The translations under genes were made by a program, and so were the position numbers. The notes under the pieces were generated by a model. That model saw only the letters and a program-made list of their open reading frames with translations. It was not told the DNA's origin and did not search any database. Below, one piece after another: positions 37,601 through 46,888 of a stretch of 64,000 nucleotides of DNA. This DNA is from Alcaligenes ammonioxydans (GTDB lineage: Bacteria; Pseudomonadota; Gammaproteobacteria; Burkholderiales; Burkholderiaceae_B), in NCBI RefSeq assembly GCF_019343455.1, contig NZ_CP049362.1, forward strand, positions 1,178,001 to 1,242,000, written 5' to 3'. Each line of letters begins with the position of its first letter. The first letter of the stretch is position 1.

Positions 37601-38450
37601 GCATGAGCAACTGAACAGCTGGAGTTTTGGTGAACTACCCGAGCTCATGGAAATCAAGCGCAAGGGACGCAGCTTCATCGGGTACCCGGCCTTGATCGAC
37701 AAAAAGACCCATTGCGATTTGGACGTATTTGACGATCCGGCCCAGGCCCAGCGTCATCATCGCCAGGGATTGCGACGCTTGTTCCGCTTGGCCTTGCGTG
37801 AGCAGGTGCGCTTTCTGGAGAAGAACATAACAGACCTGACGCGGATCAGCATGCTCTATATCAATCTGGGTACGCAGGAGCAGTTACGTGATCAGATTAT
37901 TGATGTTGCCCTGGAACAGTCCTGCATGATGGAGCCCTGGCCCAAGAATCAGGCCGAGTTTGAAGCGCGTGTGCAAGATGGGCGCAGCCGTCTGGGGCTG
38001 GTAGCCCAGGAAGTGGCGCGTCTGGCGGGCCAGATCCTGAATGAGTGGAGTGCGGCGCAAAAAAAACTGGCGCAGATTAAAGCACACCCCGAGGCATTGA
38101 AAGACATTCAACAGCAATTGAATGTCCTGATGCCCACCTTGTTTCTGGAAAGTAATGAGTATGCCCAGTTGGCACATATGCCGCGTTATTTGAAAGCCAT
38201 CCAGACGCGGGTGGACAAGTTGCGCGCCGACCCGGCCCGCGATCAGCGTCTGATGCAGGACATGGCGCCCTTGCTGATGAAGTATCAACGTGCTGTTGCC
38301 GCCCTCAAAGGGGCCTCTGACCGCGGACTACGCGATTTTCGCTGGATGCTGGAGGAGCTGCGCGTATCGTTGTTTGCCCAGGAGCTGCGCACACCCATGC
38401 CGGTGTCGGTCAAGCGTCTGGAGAAAGCCTGGGCTGCGCTGCAGCGTTAG
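34659..38450 (+). CDS. hrpA: ATP-dependent RNA helicase HrpA
   Basis: HrpA is a DEAH-box helicase reported to act on stalled ribosomes and on mRNA processing. The 1263-residue protein has Walker A GETGSGKT at 46-53, the DEAH box at 144-147, the SAT motif in ITSATIDAERF, the SQASASQRAGRCGRIGPG motif VI, and helicase-associated and DUF3418 C-terminal domains. A TATAAT at 34627-34632, 27 bp before the ATG, is a likely -10, although the -35 is weak. Downstream, a hairpin at 38527 separates it from dnaE. Confidence 0.96.
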   Translation: MHESDELTENPHSLPTISYPDDLPVSARRAEIAQAIKDHQVVIVCGETGSGKTTQLPKICLELGRGLQGKMIGHTQPRRLAATSVAKRIAQELQSEIGDWVGYQIRFNDKTGPRSAIKLMTDGILLAESQRDPLLSRYDTIIIDEAHERSLNIDFLLGFLKQLLPRRPDLKLIITSATIDAERFAQHFGQQGKNAPVIEVSGRLYPVDIVYRPILDPSLVDAEERRSASEEERDLMQGIVDAVQECARHGTGDILVFLPGEREIREATEALEKDKPSNTVILPLFARLSQADQERIFRPKGNARRVVLATNVAETSLTVPGIRFVVDSGLARIKRYSWRNKVEQLRIEAISQASASQRAGRCGRIGPGICIRLYDEQDFNSRPPFTDPEILRSSLASVILRMKALHLDDVETFPFVEPPTGRAIADGYQILQELGALDEQQRLTKVGRSLAKLPVDPRVARMILAGHEHHCLTEMLIVASAMSVQDPRDRPVHEREAANQAHARFNDDKSEFLSYVKLWNWLEELSQEQSSQRKFANSVKQALLSPLRIREWRDVHTQLRSLVQEQRWVANPSPATYEQVHLALLTGLIGNIGYKSEETGVYQGTRELRFVIHPGSKLVKKAGRWILAGELMETTRLFARCVARIEPQWIEKVGAHLLRKTWSDPRWEKKAGQVVANERATLYGLLIYSGRRIHFGRIDPVQARELFLRQALVPGEIDSNLPFLRHNRQQIQAVERLEHQSRRPDILVDEELIYAFYDQRIPKDVYQTATLEKWFKGLTKEQAKGLELNRDELMQHDAAGITTEVFPRSVQWQGVKMALDYHFEPGSVRDGVTLSVPLFALNQIDAARCEWLVPGMLKEKVLALLKSLPQRIRRHCVPLPEYAAAFHQRWFDKASDPGMSLLDAISQDMWEQVKQRPQRSDFKPETLATHLFMNFRVIDEHGRMLSGGRNLDQLKAEHGRQAQASFQQLAASDEQVAQVLEHEQLNSWSFGELPELMEIKRKGRSFIGYPALIDKKTHCDLDVFDDPAQAQRHHRQGLRRLFRLALREQVRFLEKNITDLTRISMLYINLGTQEQLRDQIIDVALEQSCMMEPWPKNQAEFEARVQDGRSRLGLVAQEVARLAGQILNEWSAAQKKLAQIKAHPEALKDIQQQLNVLMPTLFLESNEYAQLAHMPRYLKAIQTRVDKLRADPARDQRLMQDMAPLLMKYQRAVAALKGASDRGLRDFRWMLEELRVSLFAQELRTPMPVSVKRLEKAWAALQR

Positions 38451-38526
38451 GCCCTTGGCGCTTCGGTGTTCCCACCAGGCCCGCCTTCGGGCTGGCGACG
38501 CCCGGGCCGCTAGCCCCTCTCTGCGT

Positions 38527-38558
38527 CGATGAGCCTGCTTTTTAAGGCAGGCTCATCG
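38527..38558 (+). terminator. Hairpin terminator between hrpA and dnaE
   Basis: CGATGAGCCTGC and GCAGGCTCATCG form a twelve-base-pair stem with an eight-base loop. Only a weak T tract follows, so termination may be partial. Confidence 0.55.
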
Positions 38559-38613
38559 GCTGCAGTCTTATTTCAGAGCCACCAATGTCGATCGGCTTAA
38601 GTACAATTCCATC

Positions 38614-41600
38614 ATGAGCGAAATCACCCCTTCCTTTGTCCATTTGCGATCCCACTCGGAATTTTCCGTGGTGGACGGCATCGCCCGTATCCCCGAAATG
38701 ATTAAAAAAGCGCAGGCCTATGGTCAGCCCGCGCTGGCCTTGACGGACCTGTCCAATTTGTTCGGGCAGATCAAGTTCTATACCTCGGCACGCAAAGCCG
38801 GGCTGAAAGCCATCATGGGATGTGATATCTGGCTGCAGAACGAGGAAGACCGTGAAAAACCGGCGCGCTTGCTGCTGCTGGTGCAAAACGAGGCGGGTTA
38901 TTTAAGTCTGTGTGATATTTTGACTCGAGCCTGGCTGGGCAACCAGTACAAGGGGCGCGCCGAAGTGCAGCGTGCCTGGCTTAAGGAGTGCAGCGGTTTG
39001 ATTGCGCTGTCCGGTGGCCGCATGGGGGATGTCGGCCAGGCCCTGGGCGATGGCAATCTGGAGTTGGCTCGTGAGTGTGCCCATCACTGGGAGTCCTTGT
39101 TCCCCGGCGCTTTTTATATCGAATTGCAGCGCAGTGGCGCGGACGGTGATGAGCTATACGTGCAGGCCGCCATGCGTCTGGCTGCGGAGCTGGACTTGCC
39201 GGTCGTGGCCACGCACCCGATTCAGTTCATTGCGCCAGAGGACTTTCGGGCTCACGAAGTGCGGGTGTGTATCGCCGAAGGCGAGCAGTTGGCCAATCCC
39301 AAGCGGGTCAAGCGTTTTACGCCGGAGCAGTACTTTCTGAGTACGGATGAAATGCAGCAGCGTTTTGCCGATGTTCCCGCTGCACTGGAGAACACGCTGG
39401 AGATTGCCAAGCGTTGCAATCTGGAACTGGAATTGGGCAAGCCTTATCTGCCCGATTTCCCAACGCCTGAGGGTATGTCGCTGGGCGACTTTCTGATTCA
39501 ACAGGCCCAGCAAGGGCTGGAAAAGCGTTTGCTGCAGCTCTATCCCGATCCGGCCGAACGCGAAAAACAGCGTCCCACTTACGAGGAGCGCCTCTCTTGG
39601 GAATGCAACACCATCATTTCCATGGGTTTTCCGGGCTACTTCCTGATCGTGGCGGACTTTATCAACTGGGGCAAGCACAATGGCGTGCCCGTGGGGCCGG
39701 GTCGGGGATCGGGGGCGGGCTCCCTGGTAGCGTACAGCATGGGGATTACCGATCTGGACCCCTTGCGCTATGACTTGCTGTTCGAACGTTTCCTGAACCC
39801 TGAACGGGTCTCCATGCCTGACTTTGACGTGGACTTTTGTCAGGACAATCGCGAGCGCGTCATTGATTACGTCAAACAAAAATACGGTCGGCAGGCCGTC
39901 AGCCAGATCGCGACTTTTGGCACCTTGGGTGCGAAAGCGGTGGTGCGTGACGTGGGCCGGGTGCTGGAGCTGCCCTACAGCCTGTGTGATGGCTTGTCCA
40001 AGCTGATCCCGTTCAACCCTGCCGATCCGTGGACGCTGGAGCGGGCGCTGGCCGACGAGCCCGCCTTTCGCGAGCGTTACGAAAATGACGAGGAAGTCAA
40101 AGCGCTGATCGATCTGGCCCGTCCGCTGGAGGGGCTGACGCGCAGTGTGGGGATGCACGCCGGGGGCGTTTTGATTGCGCCGGGCAAGTTGATCGACTTT
40201 TGCCCCCTGTACGCGCAGCCAGGCCCGGACGCCAACGCCGTATCGCAATATGACAAGGACGATGTGGAGGCTGCCGGTCTGGTCAAGTTCGACTTTTTGG
40301 GCTTGCGCAACCTGACCATTCTGGATTGGGCGGTGCGCTATGTGCGCCAGTTCAACGCAGACAAGCGCGACTTTGACATCATGGCGCTGCCATTGGATGA
40401 CGAGGCTTCCTACAAGCTCTTGTGCGAAGGAAATACCACGGCGGTGTTCCAGCTGGAATCGCGGGGCATGAAAGAGCTGCTGCGCAGTTTGCGGCCCTCC
40501 ACCTTTGAAGACATCATCGCCATGCTGGCTTTGTATCGCCCGGGTCCACTGGAGTCGGGCATGGTGGTGGATTTCGTGAACCGTAAACACGGTCGCGCCG
40601 AGGTCGATTATTTCCACCCTGATCTGGAAAGCACCCTGAGCAGCACTTACGGGGTCATTGTTTACCAGGAACAGGTGATGCTGATCTCGCAGATCATCGG
40701 TGGCTACTCATTGGGGGGCGCCGACTTGCTGCGCCGCGCCATGGGCAAGAAAAAGCCCGAGGAGATGGCCAAGCATCGTGTGCTGTTCCAGGAAGGGGCC
40801 GTCAAAAAAGGACACGACCCGGAACTGGCGGTCAAGCTGTTTGACCTGATGGAAAAGTTTGCAGGCTACGGCTTTAACAAGAGTCACTCTGCCGCCTATG
40901 CGCTGATCGCCTATCAGACGGCGTGGCTCAAGGCCCACCATCCCGCCGAGTTTCTGGCCGCCACCTTGTTGTCCGATATGGACGATACGGACAAGGTACA
41001 GATTTTCTGGAAAGACGCCCTGGCCAATGGCGTGGAAGTACTGCCACCCGATATCAATGCCTCCAATTACCGGTTTGAGCCGGTCAAGGATAGTTATACC
41101 GAAAAAGGCCTGCCGCCCCGCACCATGCGCTATGGTCTGGGGGCGGTTAAGGGAACCGGCCAGGCGGCAGTTGAGGCCATTGTGGAGGCTCGCAAACAAG
41201 GCGGTCCTTTTACCAGCCTGTTTGATTTCTGCCGTCGGGTGGATCGTCATCAGGTCAACAAGCGCACGATTGAGGCGCTGGTGCGGGCAGGCGCCTTTGA
41301 CTCGATCGACGACAATCGGGCCGCCTTGCTGGCCAGTATTGGTGCCGCCACCGAGGCCGCGGAGCAGGCTGAACGCAGTGCCAATCAGTCCTCTTTGTTT
41401 GACGACGATTCCAACGATATTGTGGAAGGCGAAGTGGCCAAAGTGGCCCCGTGGAGTCTGCAGGATCGCTTGCGCCAGGAAAAGACGGCACTGGGTTTTT
41501 ACTTCAGCGGTCACTTGTTTGATGCCTGGCGCGATGAAGTGCGCCGTTTTGCGCCCACACCACTGGCCCGTCTGGAGGCATCACGCAGTGCGCAGTGGTT

Positions 41601-42090
41601 TGCAGGAGTGCTCTCGGCCGTGCGTGTGCGCATGACCCGTCGTGGCAAGATGCTGTATGCCATGCTCGATGATGGCTCGGCCCAGTTGGAAGTCGCCATT
41701 TTCAATGAGCTGTTTGAAGAGCATCGTCAGCGTTTGAAAGAGGATCAGTTGGTCATCATTCAAGGCAAGGTCAGCAATGACGACTATACCGGCGGCCTGC
41801 GTATCAATGCAGATGCCATTTTTGATTTGCAACTGGCTCGCGAAGCGCGCGCCAGTTGTTTGAGCATCGGGTTGAATCATCATGCTGACGCGCAGCGTCT
41901 GCACAGTCTTCTGGCCCCGCACCGTGCTCAGGAGCAGGGCGGCGTGCCGGTTGAAGTGCAGTTACAGCGCCCCGATTATGAGTGTGTGGTTCAGTTGGGA
42001 GCCCAATGGCGCGTACGTCTGGCCGACTCCCTGCTGGAGCAACTGGAAGCATGGGACGCGACCACGGATGTGGAGATCAGCTACCGATGA
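38614..42090 (+). CDS. dnaE: DNA polymerase III alpha subunit
   Basis: DnaE is the catalytic subunit of the replicative polymerase. The 1158-residue protein has the N-terminal PHP domain (HLRSHSEFSVVDGI) and the polymerase palm with GPGRGSGAGSLVAYS and catalytic PDFDVDF (Asp403, Asp405). Fingers follow, with GYGFNKSHSAAYALIAYQTA, then a helix-hairpin-helix and an OB fold near the C-terminus. Its stop overlaps the start of a glycosyltransferase (ATGA, 42087-42090), so the envelope genes downstream are likely co-transcribed with a replication gene. Confidence 0.97.
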   Translation: MSEITPSFVHLRSHSEFSVVDGIARIPEMIKKAQAYGQPALALTDLSNLFGQIKFYTSARKAGLKAIMGCDIWLQNEEDREKPARLLLLVQNEAGYLSLCDILTRAWLGNQYKGRAEVQRAWLKECSGLIALSGGRMGDVGQALGDGNLELARECAHHWESLFPGAFYIELQRSGADGDELYVQAAMRLAAELDLPVVATHPIQFIAPEDFRAHEVRVCIAEGEQLANPKRVKRFTPEQYFLSTDEMQQRFADVPAALENTLEIAKRCNLELELGKPYLPDFPTPEGMSLGDFLIQQAQQGLEKRLLQLYPDPAEREKQRPTYEERLSWECNTIISMGFPGYFLIVADFINWGKHNGVPVGPGRGSGAGSLVAYSMGITDLDPLRYDLLFERFLNPERVSMPDFDVDFCQDNRERVIDYVKQKYGRQAVSQIATFGTLGAKAVVRDVGRVLELPYSLCDGLSKLIPFNPADPWTLERALADEPAFRERYENDEEVKALIDLARPLEGLTRSVGMHAGGVLIAPGKLIDFCPLYAQPGPDANAVSQYDKDDVEAAGLVKFDFLGLRNLTILDWAVRYVRQFNADKRDFDIMALPLDDEASYKLLCEGNTTAVFQLESRGMKELLRSLRPSTFEDIIAMLALYRPGPLESGMVVDFVNRKHGRAEVDYFHPDLESTLSSTYGVIVYQEQVMLISQIIGGYSLGGADLLRRAMGKKKPEEMAKHRVLFQEGAVKKGHDPELAVKLFDLMEKFAGYGFNKSHSAAYALIAYQTAWLKAHHPAEFLAATLLSDMDDTDKVQIFWKDALANGVEVLPPDINASNYRFEPVKDSYTEKGLPPRTMRYGLGAVKGTGQAAVEAIVEARKQGGPFTSLFDFCRRVDRHQVNKRTIEALVRAGAFDSIDDNRAALLASIGAATEAAEQAERSANQSSLFDDDSNDIVEGEVAKVAPWSLQDRLRQEKTALGFYFSGHLFDAWRDEVRRFAPTPLARLEASRSAQWFAGVLSAVRVRMTRRGKMLYAMLDDGSAQLEVAIFNELFEEHRQRLKEDQLVIIQGKVSNDDYTGGLRINADAIFDLQLAREARASCLSIGLNHHADAQRLHSLLAPHRAQEQGGVPVEVQLQRPDYECVVQLGAQWRVRLADSLLEQLEAWDATTDVEISYR

Positions 42091-43193
42091 AGCCGTTGCG
42101 CATTCTGCATTCGGAAGCCGCCACCAGCTTTGGCGGTCAGGAAAATTACATCCTGCATGCCATGCGCATTCTGCGAGAACGCGGGCATCAGGTAGAGGCG
42201 GCGTGTCAGCCGCATGCACAATTGACCGAACGGTTGCGTGATGAGGGCTTTGTTGTTCATACCTTGCTGATGGATGGTACGGCCAATTATCTGCGTGGCG
42301 TACGCCACTTGCGCCGCGTGTTGCGCCAGGGGCGGTTTGATGTCTTGAACAGTCACAGCCGTCGCGACACCATGTTGGCCGGCGTGGCAGCTCGTCTTGC
42401 GGGCACTCCCTTGATCGTGCGCACGCGCCATCTGGCCAAGAAGGTGGGCTCTTTGATGTCTTACACCATCGTGCCCAAGCGAGTGATTGCACCCAGCGCC
42501 TACGTGCGAGATCACCTGATCGAGCGGGGGGTGAAACCCGGGCAGGTGCAAGTGGTCTACCCCAGTGTCGACCCGGCGCGCATAGACCGTGCACCTGTGC
42601 TCGATTTGCGTGCGCAATTGGGGCTGGCCTCCGATACCTTGCTGGTGGGCTGTGTTGCCGTGTTGCGGCGCGATAAAGGGCATCATGAGTTGATTGTTGC
42701 CATGCAGACCTTGTTTGCCCGTTATCCCAAACTGCATCTGGTGCTGGTGGGAGGGGGGTCGCCGGGCTATGAGCAATTGCAAGCCCTGATTGCCAGTCTG
42801 GGCTTGCAGAGCCGTGTGCATTTGTTGGGAGCCCGTACCGACGTGCCGTCGATTCTTCCCAATCTGGATGTGTTCGCCCTGGCTACCCACATGGAAGCCT
42901 CGGGGACGGTCTTTGCGGAGGCAGGGTGTGCAGGCATTCCTGTTGTGGGAAGCCGCGTGGGCGGTGTGCCGGAAATGATGCAGGAGGGCCGTAGCGGTTT
43001 TCTGGTGGACCTGCATGATCAGCAGGCGTGGGGGGAGGCGTTGGAGCAATTGATTCAGAACCCCAGATTGCGGCAGGAGATGGGCGCCGCTGGCCGCCTG
43101 TTCTGTCGTAGTGACGAGCGTTTTACGCCAGTTGCCATGGGCGATCGGCTGGAGGGCGCTTATTATCGCTGGCTAAAGGAGCTTCAGGGATGA
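42087..43193 (+). CDS. Glycosyltransferase family 4 protein
   Basis: The 368-residue protein is a GT-B-fold, GT4-type enzyme. It opens MKPLRILHSEAATSFGGQEN with the N-terminal acceptor domain, followed by a DVLNSHSRRD segment. The C-terminal nucleotide-sugar half has GCVAVLRRDKGHHELI, VLVGGGSPGYEQL and the EX7E-type stretch MEASGTVFAEAGCAGIPVVGS. Sugar and acceptor are not readable. It shares ATGA with dnaE and with the next deacetylase. The context suggests lipopolysaccharide core or another surface glycan. Confidence 0.88.
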   Translation: MKPLRILHSEAATSFGGQENYILHAMRILRERGHQVEAACQPHAQLTERLRDEGFVVHTLLMDGTANYLRGVRHLRRVLRQGRFDVLNSHSRRDTMLAGVAARLAGTPLIVRTRHLAKKVGSLMSYTIVPKRVIAPSAYVRDHLIERGVKPGQVQVVYPSVDPARIDRAPVLDLRAQLGLASDTLLVGCVAVLRRDKGHHELIVAMQTLFARYPKLHLVLVGGGSPGYEQLQALIASLGLQSRVHLLGARTDVPSILPNLDVFALATHMEASGTVFAEAGCAGIPVVGSRVGGVPEMMQEGRSGFLVDLHDQQAWGEALEQLIQNPRLRQEMGAAGRLFCRSDERFTPVAMGDRLEGAYYRWLKELQG

Positions 43194-44032
43194 AAGTGGC
43201 CCATACCGTGCCCGTGATGATGTATCACCATGTCACCCCGCAAGGGGGCATGATCAATGCCAGTCCCGAGCATTTCGAGCAGCATTTGCAATGGTTGAAG
43301 AAAAACGGCTGGACCAGCCTGACAAGCGCGCAGTTTGCTGGCCATTTGCAAGGTCAGGGCGTACCACCCAAATCGGTGTTGATTACCTTTGATGATGGTT
43401 ACCTGGATAACTGGGTCTACGCCTATCCCTTGCTGAAAAAGTATGGCTTTAATGCCGTGATCTTCCTGGTGACAAGCTGGATCAACGAGGGGCCTGTGCG
43501 TCCTTGTCTGGGCCAGGGCCAGGAGTTGCCTGTATGCCCGGACCATCGGGAATGCGAAGCACGGATTGCCCAAGGCCGGAGCGATGAAGTGATTTTGCGC
43601 TGGAGTGAAATTCACGCTATGCAGGCCGATGGGGTGTTTGAGTTCCATAGCCATACCCATACCCATACTCGCTGGGATCTGAGTGAGCAGCGCGATCAAA
43701 AGAATGACAAGATGCGCTGGGAGCTGGAGCAGTCCCGCAAAACTCTGATCGCCAACATGGGAATGGTCTCAGACCAGTTGTGCTGGCCTCAAGGTTATTT
43801 TGATCCGGACTATGTGCAGCTCGCCCAGCAGGCGGGCTTTCGCTATTTGTACACAACGCGAGCCTTTGGCTCCAACCAGCCCGGCAGTGATCCTTTGCAT
43901 ATTTATCGTTTTGCCGTGCGCGATACCACGGGCGTGTCCGTCGGGCGCAGGCTGAACGTGGCGGTCCATCCCGTGATCGGGCCGATTTTCAACAGGTGGA
44001 AAGCATGGCGCCGTCGTCAACGACAGAAGTAA
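43190..44032 (+). CDS. Polysaccharide deacetylase (NodB-like), copy 1
   Basis: The 280-residue protein belongs to the NodB/PgdA family of metal-dependent deacetylases acting on N-acetylated sugars. It has MMYHHV, the catalytic LITFDDG (Asp68, Asp69) and a histidine-rich motif HSHTHTHT at residues 153-160. The canonical motif there is HSxxH, so the alternating run is longer than usual; it is encoded by a CCATAC hexanucleotide repeated four times (43645-43668). No signal peptide is visible, so it may act on a cytoplasmic intermediate. It overlaps genes on both sides. Confidence 0.85.
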   Translation: MKVAHTVPVMMYHHVTPQGGMINASPEHFEQHLQWLKKNGWTSLTSAQFAGHLQGQGVPPKSVLITFDDGYLDNWVYAYPLLKKYGFNAVIFLVTSWINEGPVRPCLGQGQELPVCPDHRECEARIAQGRSDEVILRWSEIHAMQADGVFEFHSHTHTHTRWDLSEQRDQKNDKMRWELEQSRKTLIANMGMVSDQLCWPQGYFDPDYVQLAQQAGFRYLYTTRAFGSNQPGSDPLHIYRFAVRDTTGVSVGRRLNVAVHPVIGPIFNRWKAWRRRQRQK

Positions 44033-44811
44033 CAGCAGTCGCCCCCTTGGGCAGCGGGGCGCGCCTGTCCGTTATCGTGATCACCAAAAATGAACAGACA
44101 CACATTCGTGCCTGTCTGGAGTCGGTCGCGTTTGCGCACGAGATCATCGTGGTGGACTCCGGCAGCACGGATGAGACGGTGGAGATTGCTCGCGCCATGG
44201 GGGCGAAGGTTACGGTCACTTCAGACTGGCCTGGGTTTGGACCGCAGAAAAACCGGGCATTGGATCAGGCTACGGGCGACTGGGTGTTGTCCATTGATGC
44301 GGATGAGCGCGTCACCCCTGAGCTGGCGCAGTTGATTCAGCAGGAAATCGCCCAGCCTCAAGGCACGGCGTACCGGATCGCACGCCTGTCTGAGTTTGCC
44401 GGGCGCTGGATGCGTCATAGTGGTTGGTGGCCGGATCGGGTCTTGCGCTTATTCAAGCGCGGTACGGCTCGTTTTAATGAGGCCAAAGTCCATGAAAGCG
44501 TACAGACTACCGCGCCCGTGCTCACTTTAGAAGGCCATTTTCTGCATTACCCCTACGCCAGTCTGGAAGTGTTTATTGACAAGATCAACCGCTATTCCTC
44601 GGATGCGGCGCGCCAGATGCAGGCCAAGGGCAAGACGACTAGCCTGCCCGCTATTGCAGGCCACGCCAGTTGGACGTTTGTGCGTCACTATGTCGTTCGG
44701 CGGGGTTTTCTGGACGGACCGCAGGGCTTTATCCTGGCCTGCATGGCCGCTTCGGGCAGTTTGTTTCGATATAGTAAGCTCTGGTATTACACCCGCCAGA
44801 AGTCTGATTAG
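44005..44811 (+). CDS. Glycosyltransferase family 2 protein (WaaE/KdtX-like)
   Basis: The 268-residue enzyme has the GT2 nucleotide-binding region LSVIVITKNEQTHI, the EIIVVDSGSTDETVEIA segment and the DXD-type IDADERV. The order and size resemble the LPS core beta-1,4-glucosyltransferase WaaE/KdtX. The start is at 44005 (ATG) or at a GTG at 43996; both lie inside the 3' end of the preceding gene. The specific sugar is unknown. Confidence 0.85.
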   Translation: MAPSSTTEVTAVAPLGSGARLSVIVITKNEQTHIRACLESVAFAHEIIVVDSGSTDETVEIARAMGAKVTVTSDWPGFGPQKNRALDQATGDWVLSIDADERVTPELAQLIQQEIAQPQGTAYRIARLSEFAGRWMRHSGWWPDRVLRLFKRGTARFNEAKVHESVQTTAPVLTLEGHFLHYPYASLEVFIDKINRYSSDAARQMQAKGKTTSLPAIAGHASWTFVRHYVVRRGFLDGPQGFILACMAASGSLFRYSKLWYYTRQKSD

Positions 44812-44820
44812 CCCCTTATA

Positions 44821-45561
44821 ATGCCGCCTATGATTCCGATACTTATGTACCATCAGGTCGGCGTGCCCGCGCCCAAAGGCTCGCCGTATCGTGGTTTGAC
44901 CGTGCATCCCACCGACTTCCGGCGCCAGATGACCTGGCTCAAGCGCTTGGGTTACCGGGGCCTTTCCATGGCCCAGTTGATGCCGTACCTGCGCGGTGAA
45001 AAGCAGGGCAAGGTGGTGGGGATCAGCTTTGATGATGGCTATCGAAACGTCTTTCAGAACGCCATGCCGGTGCTGGACGAGTTGGGTTTTACCGCGACCA
45101 ATTACATTGTTGCCCGTCATCTGGATGGCTCCAATTTCTGGGATCAGCCCAAAGGCGTACCGCATTCCGGTCTGATGTCTTTGCCCGAATTGCGGGCCTG
45201 GGTGAATGCTGGGCACGAAGCGGGTTCGCATACGCTCGATCATGTACATTTGACTGATGTCTCTTCGGAAATTGCGCATTACCAGATTGCGCAATCCAAG
45301 GCAGAGCTGCAAGAGGCGTTGCAAGTAGAGGTCAGCGCCTTTTGTTATCCCTATGGGGATCAGAATCAGGGGATTCGCGAGCAGGTGCGTCAAGCGGGCT
45401 ACCTGAATGCCACCACCACCAACCGGGGGCTGGCCCGTCTCGATGATGATCTGTTTGACCTGCCACGTGTCACTGTCTCGCGTTCCACGAATATTTTGCG
45501 TTTCCTCCAAAAATGCGTGACGCGGCTGGAAGACAAGCGCCGGACGGTATCCCGCTCATGA
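44821..45561 (+). CDS. Polysaccharide deacetylase (NodB-like), copy 2
   Basis: This 246-residue protein has ILMYHQV, SFDDGYRN (Asp71, Asp72), GSHTLDHVHL with the metal-binding histidines His137 and His141, and the FCYPYGDQN motif. The catalytic set is complete and closer to the canonical NodB pattern than copy 1. The ATG may be at 44821 or 44830. It lies 9 nt after the GT2 gene and overlaps the next glycosyltransferase by ATGA. Confidence 0.86.
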   Translation: MPPMIPILMYHQVGVPAPKGSPYRGLTVHPTDFRRQMTWLKRLGYRGLSMAQLMPYLRGEKQGKVVGISFDDGYRNVFQNAMPVLDELGFTATNYIVARHLDGSNFWDQPKGVPHSGLMSLPELRAWVNAGHEAGSHTLDHVHLTDVSSEIAHYQIAQSKAELQEALQVEVSAFCYPYGDQNQGIREQVRQAGYLNATTTNRGLARLDDDLFDLPRVTVSRSTNILRFLQKCVTRLEDKRRTVSRS

Positions 45562-46742
45562 GCTCAGGGCAAGCCCAGGATACTGACGTGGCGATTCCCG
45601 AGCGCCTGCGCATTGCGTTTGTGGTCGACCGCTTTGGCAACCGCTTCGGGGGCGCCGAGGCCTATGGCGTTGAACTGATGCGCGAGTTGGCGCAGCACCA
45701 TGAAATCACTGTCTTTGCACGCGAATATGACAGCCGCTGCGACCTGAAGCTGGCCTATGTCCCTATCCGTCATTGGGCACGCTGGCCGGGCTGGATACGC
45801 GGTATTCTCTTTGCGCGCCAGGCGGCCAAGGCCACTGCCCAGGGCTTTGATATTGTTCATTCGCATATGAATGGTTGGTGTGGTGATGTGGAGGTCGTTC
45901 ATGTGACCCCCGTTCGTTTTAACTGGCGGGTGCGGCCTTTGCCCTGGCTGAAAAAGCTGGGCTCGTATTTCAGCCCTCGGGTCTGGGGTTATCTGGGTTT
46001 GGAAAAGCGTCGTTTGCGTCCTGGGCCGCATGCTGTTGTTGCGGTATCGGGATTGATTGCCGAGCAATTGCAGCAATCGTATGGCAATGTGCATGATTAT
46101 CCGGTGATTGCTCCCGGTGTGCTTATGCCCAAAGCGGACCCTCAGGGAGTCGAGCGTGCCCGTGTTCGCGAGTCCCTGGGTTTTAACAAGGAACAGGTGG
46201 TGTGCCTGCTGGTGGCACGCAATCCGCTGCGCAAGGGCTTAAATACCGTCTTGCACGCCCTGGCGACACTACCCGATCATTACCGTCTGCTGGTTGTAGG
46301 AGGGAAACCAGGGCTGCGGGATCAAATACGACAGCAGTTGCAGGCCTTGAACATGCAGGATCGCGTGATCTTGCAGGGGGAAACGTCCAACGTCGAACCG
46401 TTTTATCGTGCTGCCGATATTTACGTACACCCCACCCTGAATGACAGCTTTGGCATGGCGCCTTTAGAGGCTATGTCTTATGGCTTGCCCGTGGTCTTGA
46501 GTCCGGCCCCCTGGTGTGGCTTTGCCCAGTATGTGCAGGGTGGCTATCATGCGCTGTTGCTCAGCCATCCCGAAGATGCCCGGGAATTGGCCCAAGGTAT
46601 CGAGGCAATCAGCAAAAATCCGGTGATGGCACGCAATCTGGTCGAAAATTCTCGTGAACTGCTTGTCCAGTTCAGTTGGCCGGCCGTGGCAGCGCGGTAT
46701 CAAGACCTGTATCAAAAAGTGTTGCGTCGCCGCCAAGCATAA
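45558..46742 (+). CDS. Glycosyltransferase family 4 protein (WaaG-like)
   Basis: The 394-residue GT4 enzyme has a GGAEAYGVELMRELAQHHEI opening, DIVHSHMNGW, VVAVSGLIAEQL and LLVARNPLRKGLNTVLHAL. The C-terminal half has DIYVHPTLNDSFGMAPLEAMSYGLPVV. The pattern resembles the LPS core glucosyltransferase WaaG, but the identity is not certain. The ATG at 45558 shares bases with the preceding stop. Confidence 0.85.
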   Translation: MSSGQAQDTDVAIPERLRIAFVVDRFGNRFGGAEAYGVELMRELAQHHEITVFAREYDSRCDLKLAYVPIRHWARWPGWIRGILFARQAAKATAQGFDIVHSHMNGWCGDVEVVHVTPVRFNWRVRPLPWLKKLGSYFSPRVWGYLGLEKRRLRPGPHAVVAVSGLIAEQLQQSYGNVHDYPVIAPGVLMPKADPQGVERARVRESLGFNKEQVVCLLVARNPLRKGLNTVLHALATLPDHYRLLVVGGKPGLRDQIRQQLQALNMQDRVILQGETSNVEPFYRAADIYVHPTLNDSFGMAPLEAMSYGLPVVLSPAPWCGFAQYVQGGYHALLLSHPEDARELAQGIEAISKNPVMARNLVENSRELLVQFSWPAVAARYQDLYQKVLRRRQA

Positions 46743-46781
46743 GGCTGCCCAAGACCCGTTTTTCTCTTTTACTGATATAAA

Positions 46782-46799
46782 AACGCCCGAGCTGGCGTT
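46782..46799. other. Small hairpin between two glycosyltransferase genes
   Basis: AACGCC and GGCGTT form a six-base-pair stem with a six-base loop. Its T-rich side faces the minus strand, where there is no gene, so it is not a clear terminator for the plus-strand genes. Confidence 0.3.
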
Positions 46800-46888
46800 C
46801 AGTCATTGTTCAGCTTGTGAAATAGCGAATACACTTTGTGGCCGGTAGATGCTTGACCTGAGCATTTACTTGTCATCCACAGCCGCTG

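Noticed and set aside
44817..44822. TATAAT at the start of the second deacetylase
   Set aside because: It overlaps the start codon and has no -35 partner, so it is likely a chance match.
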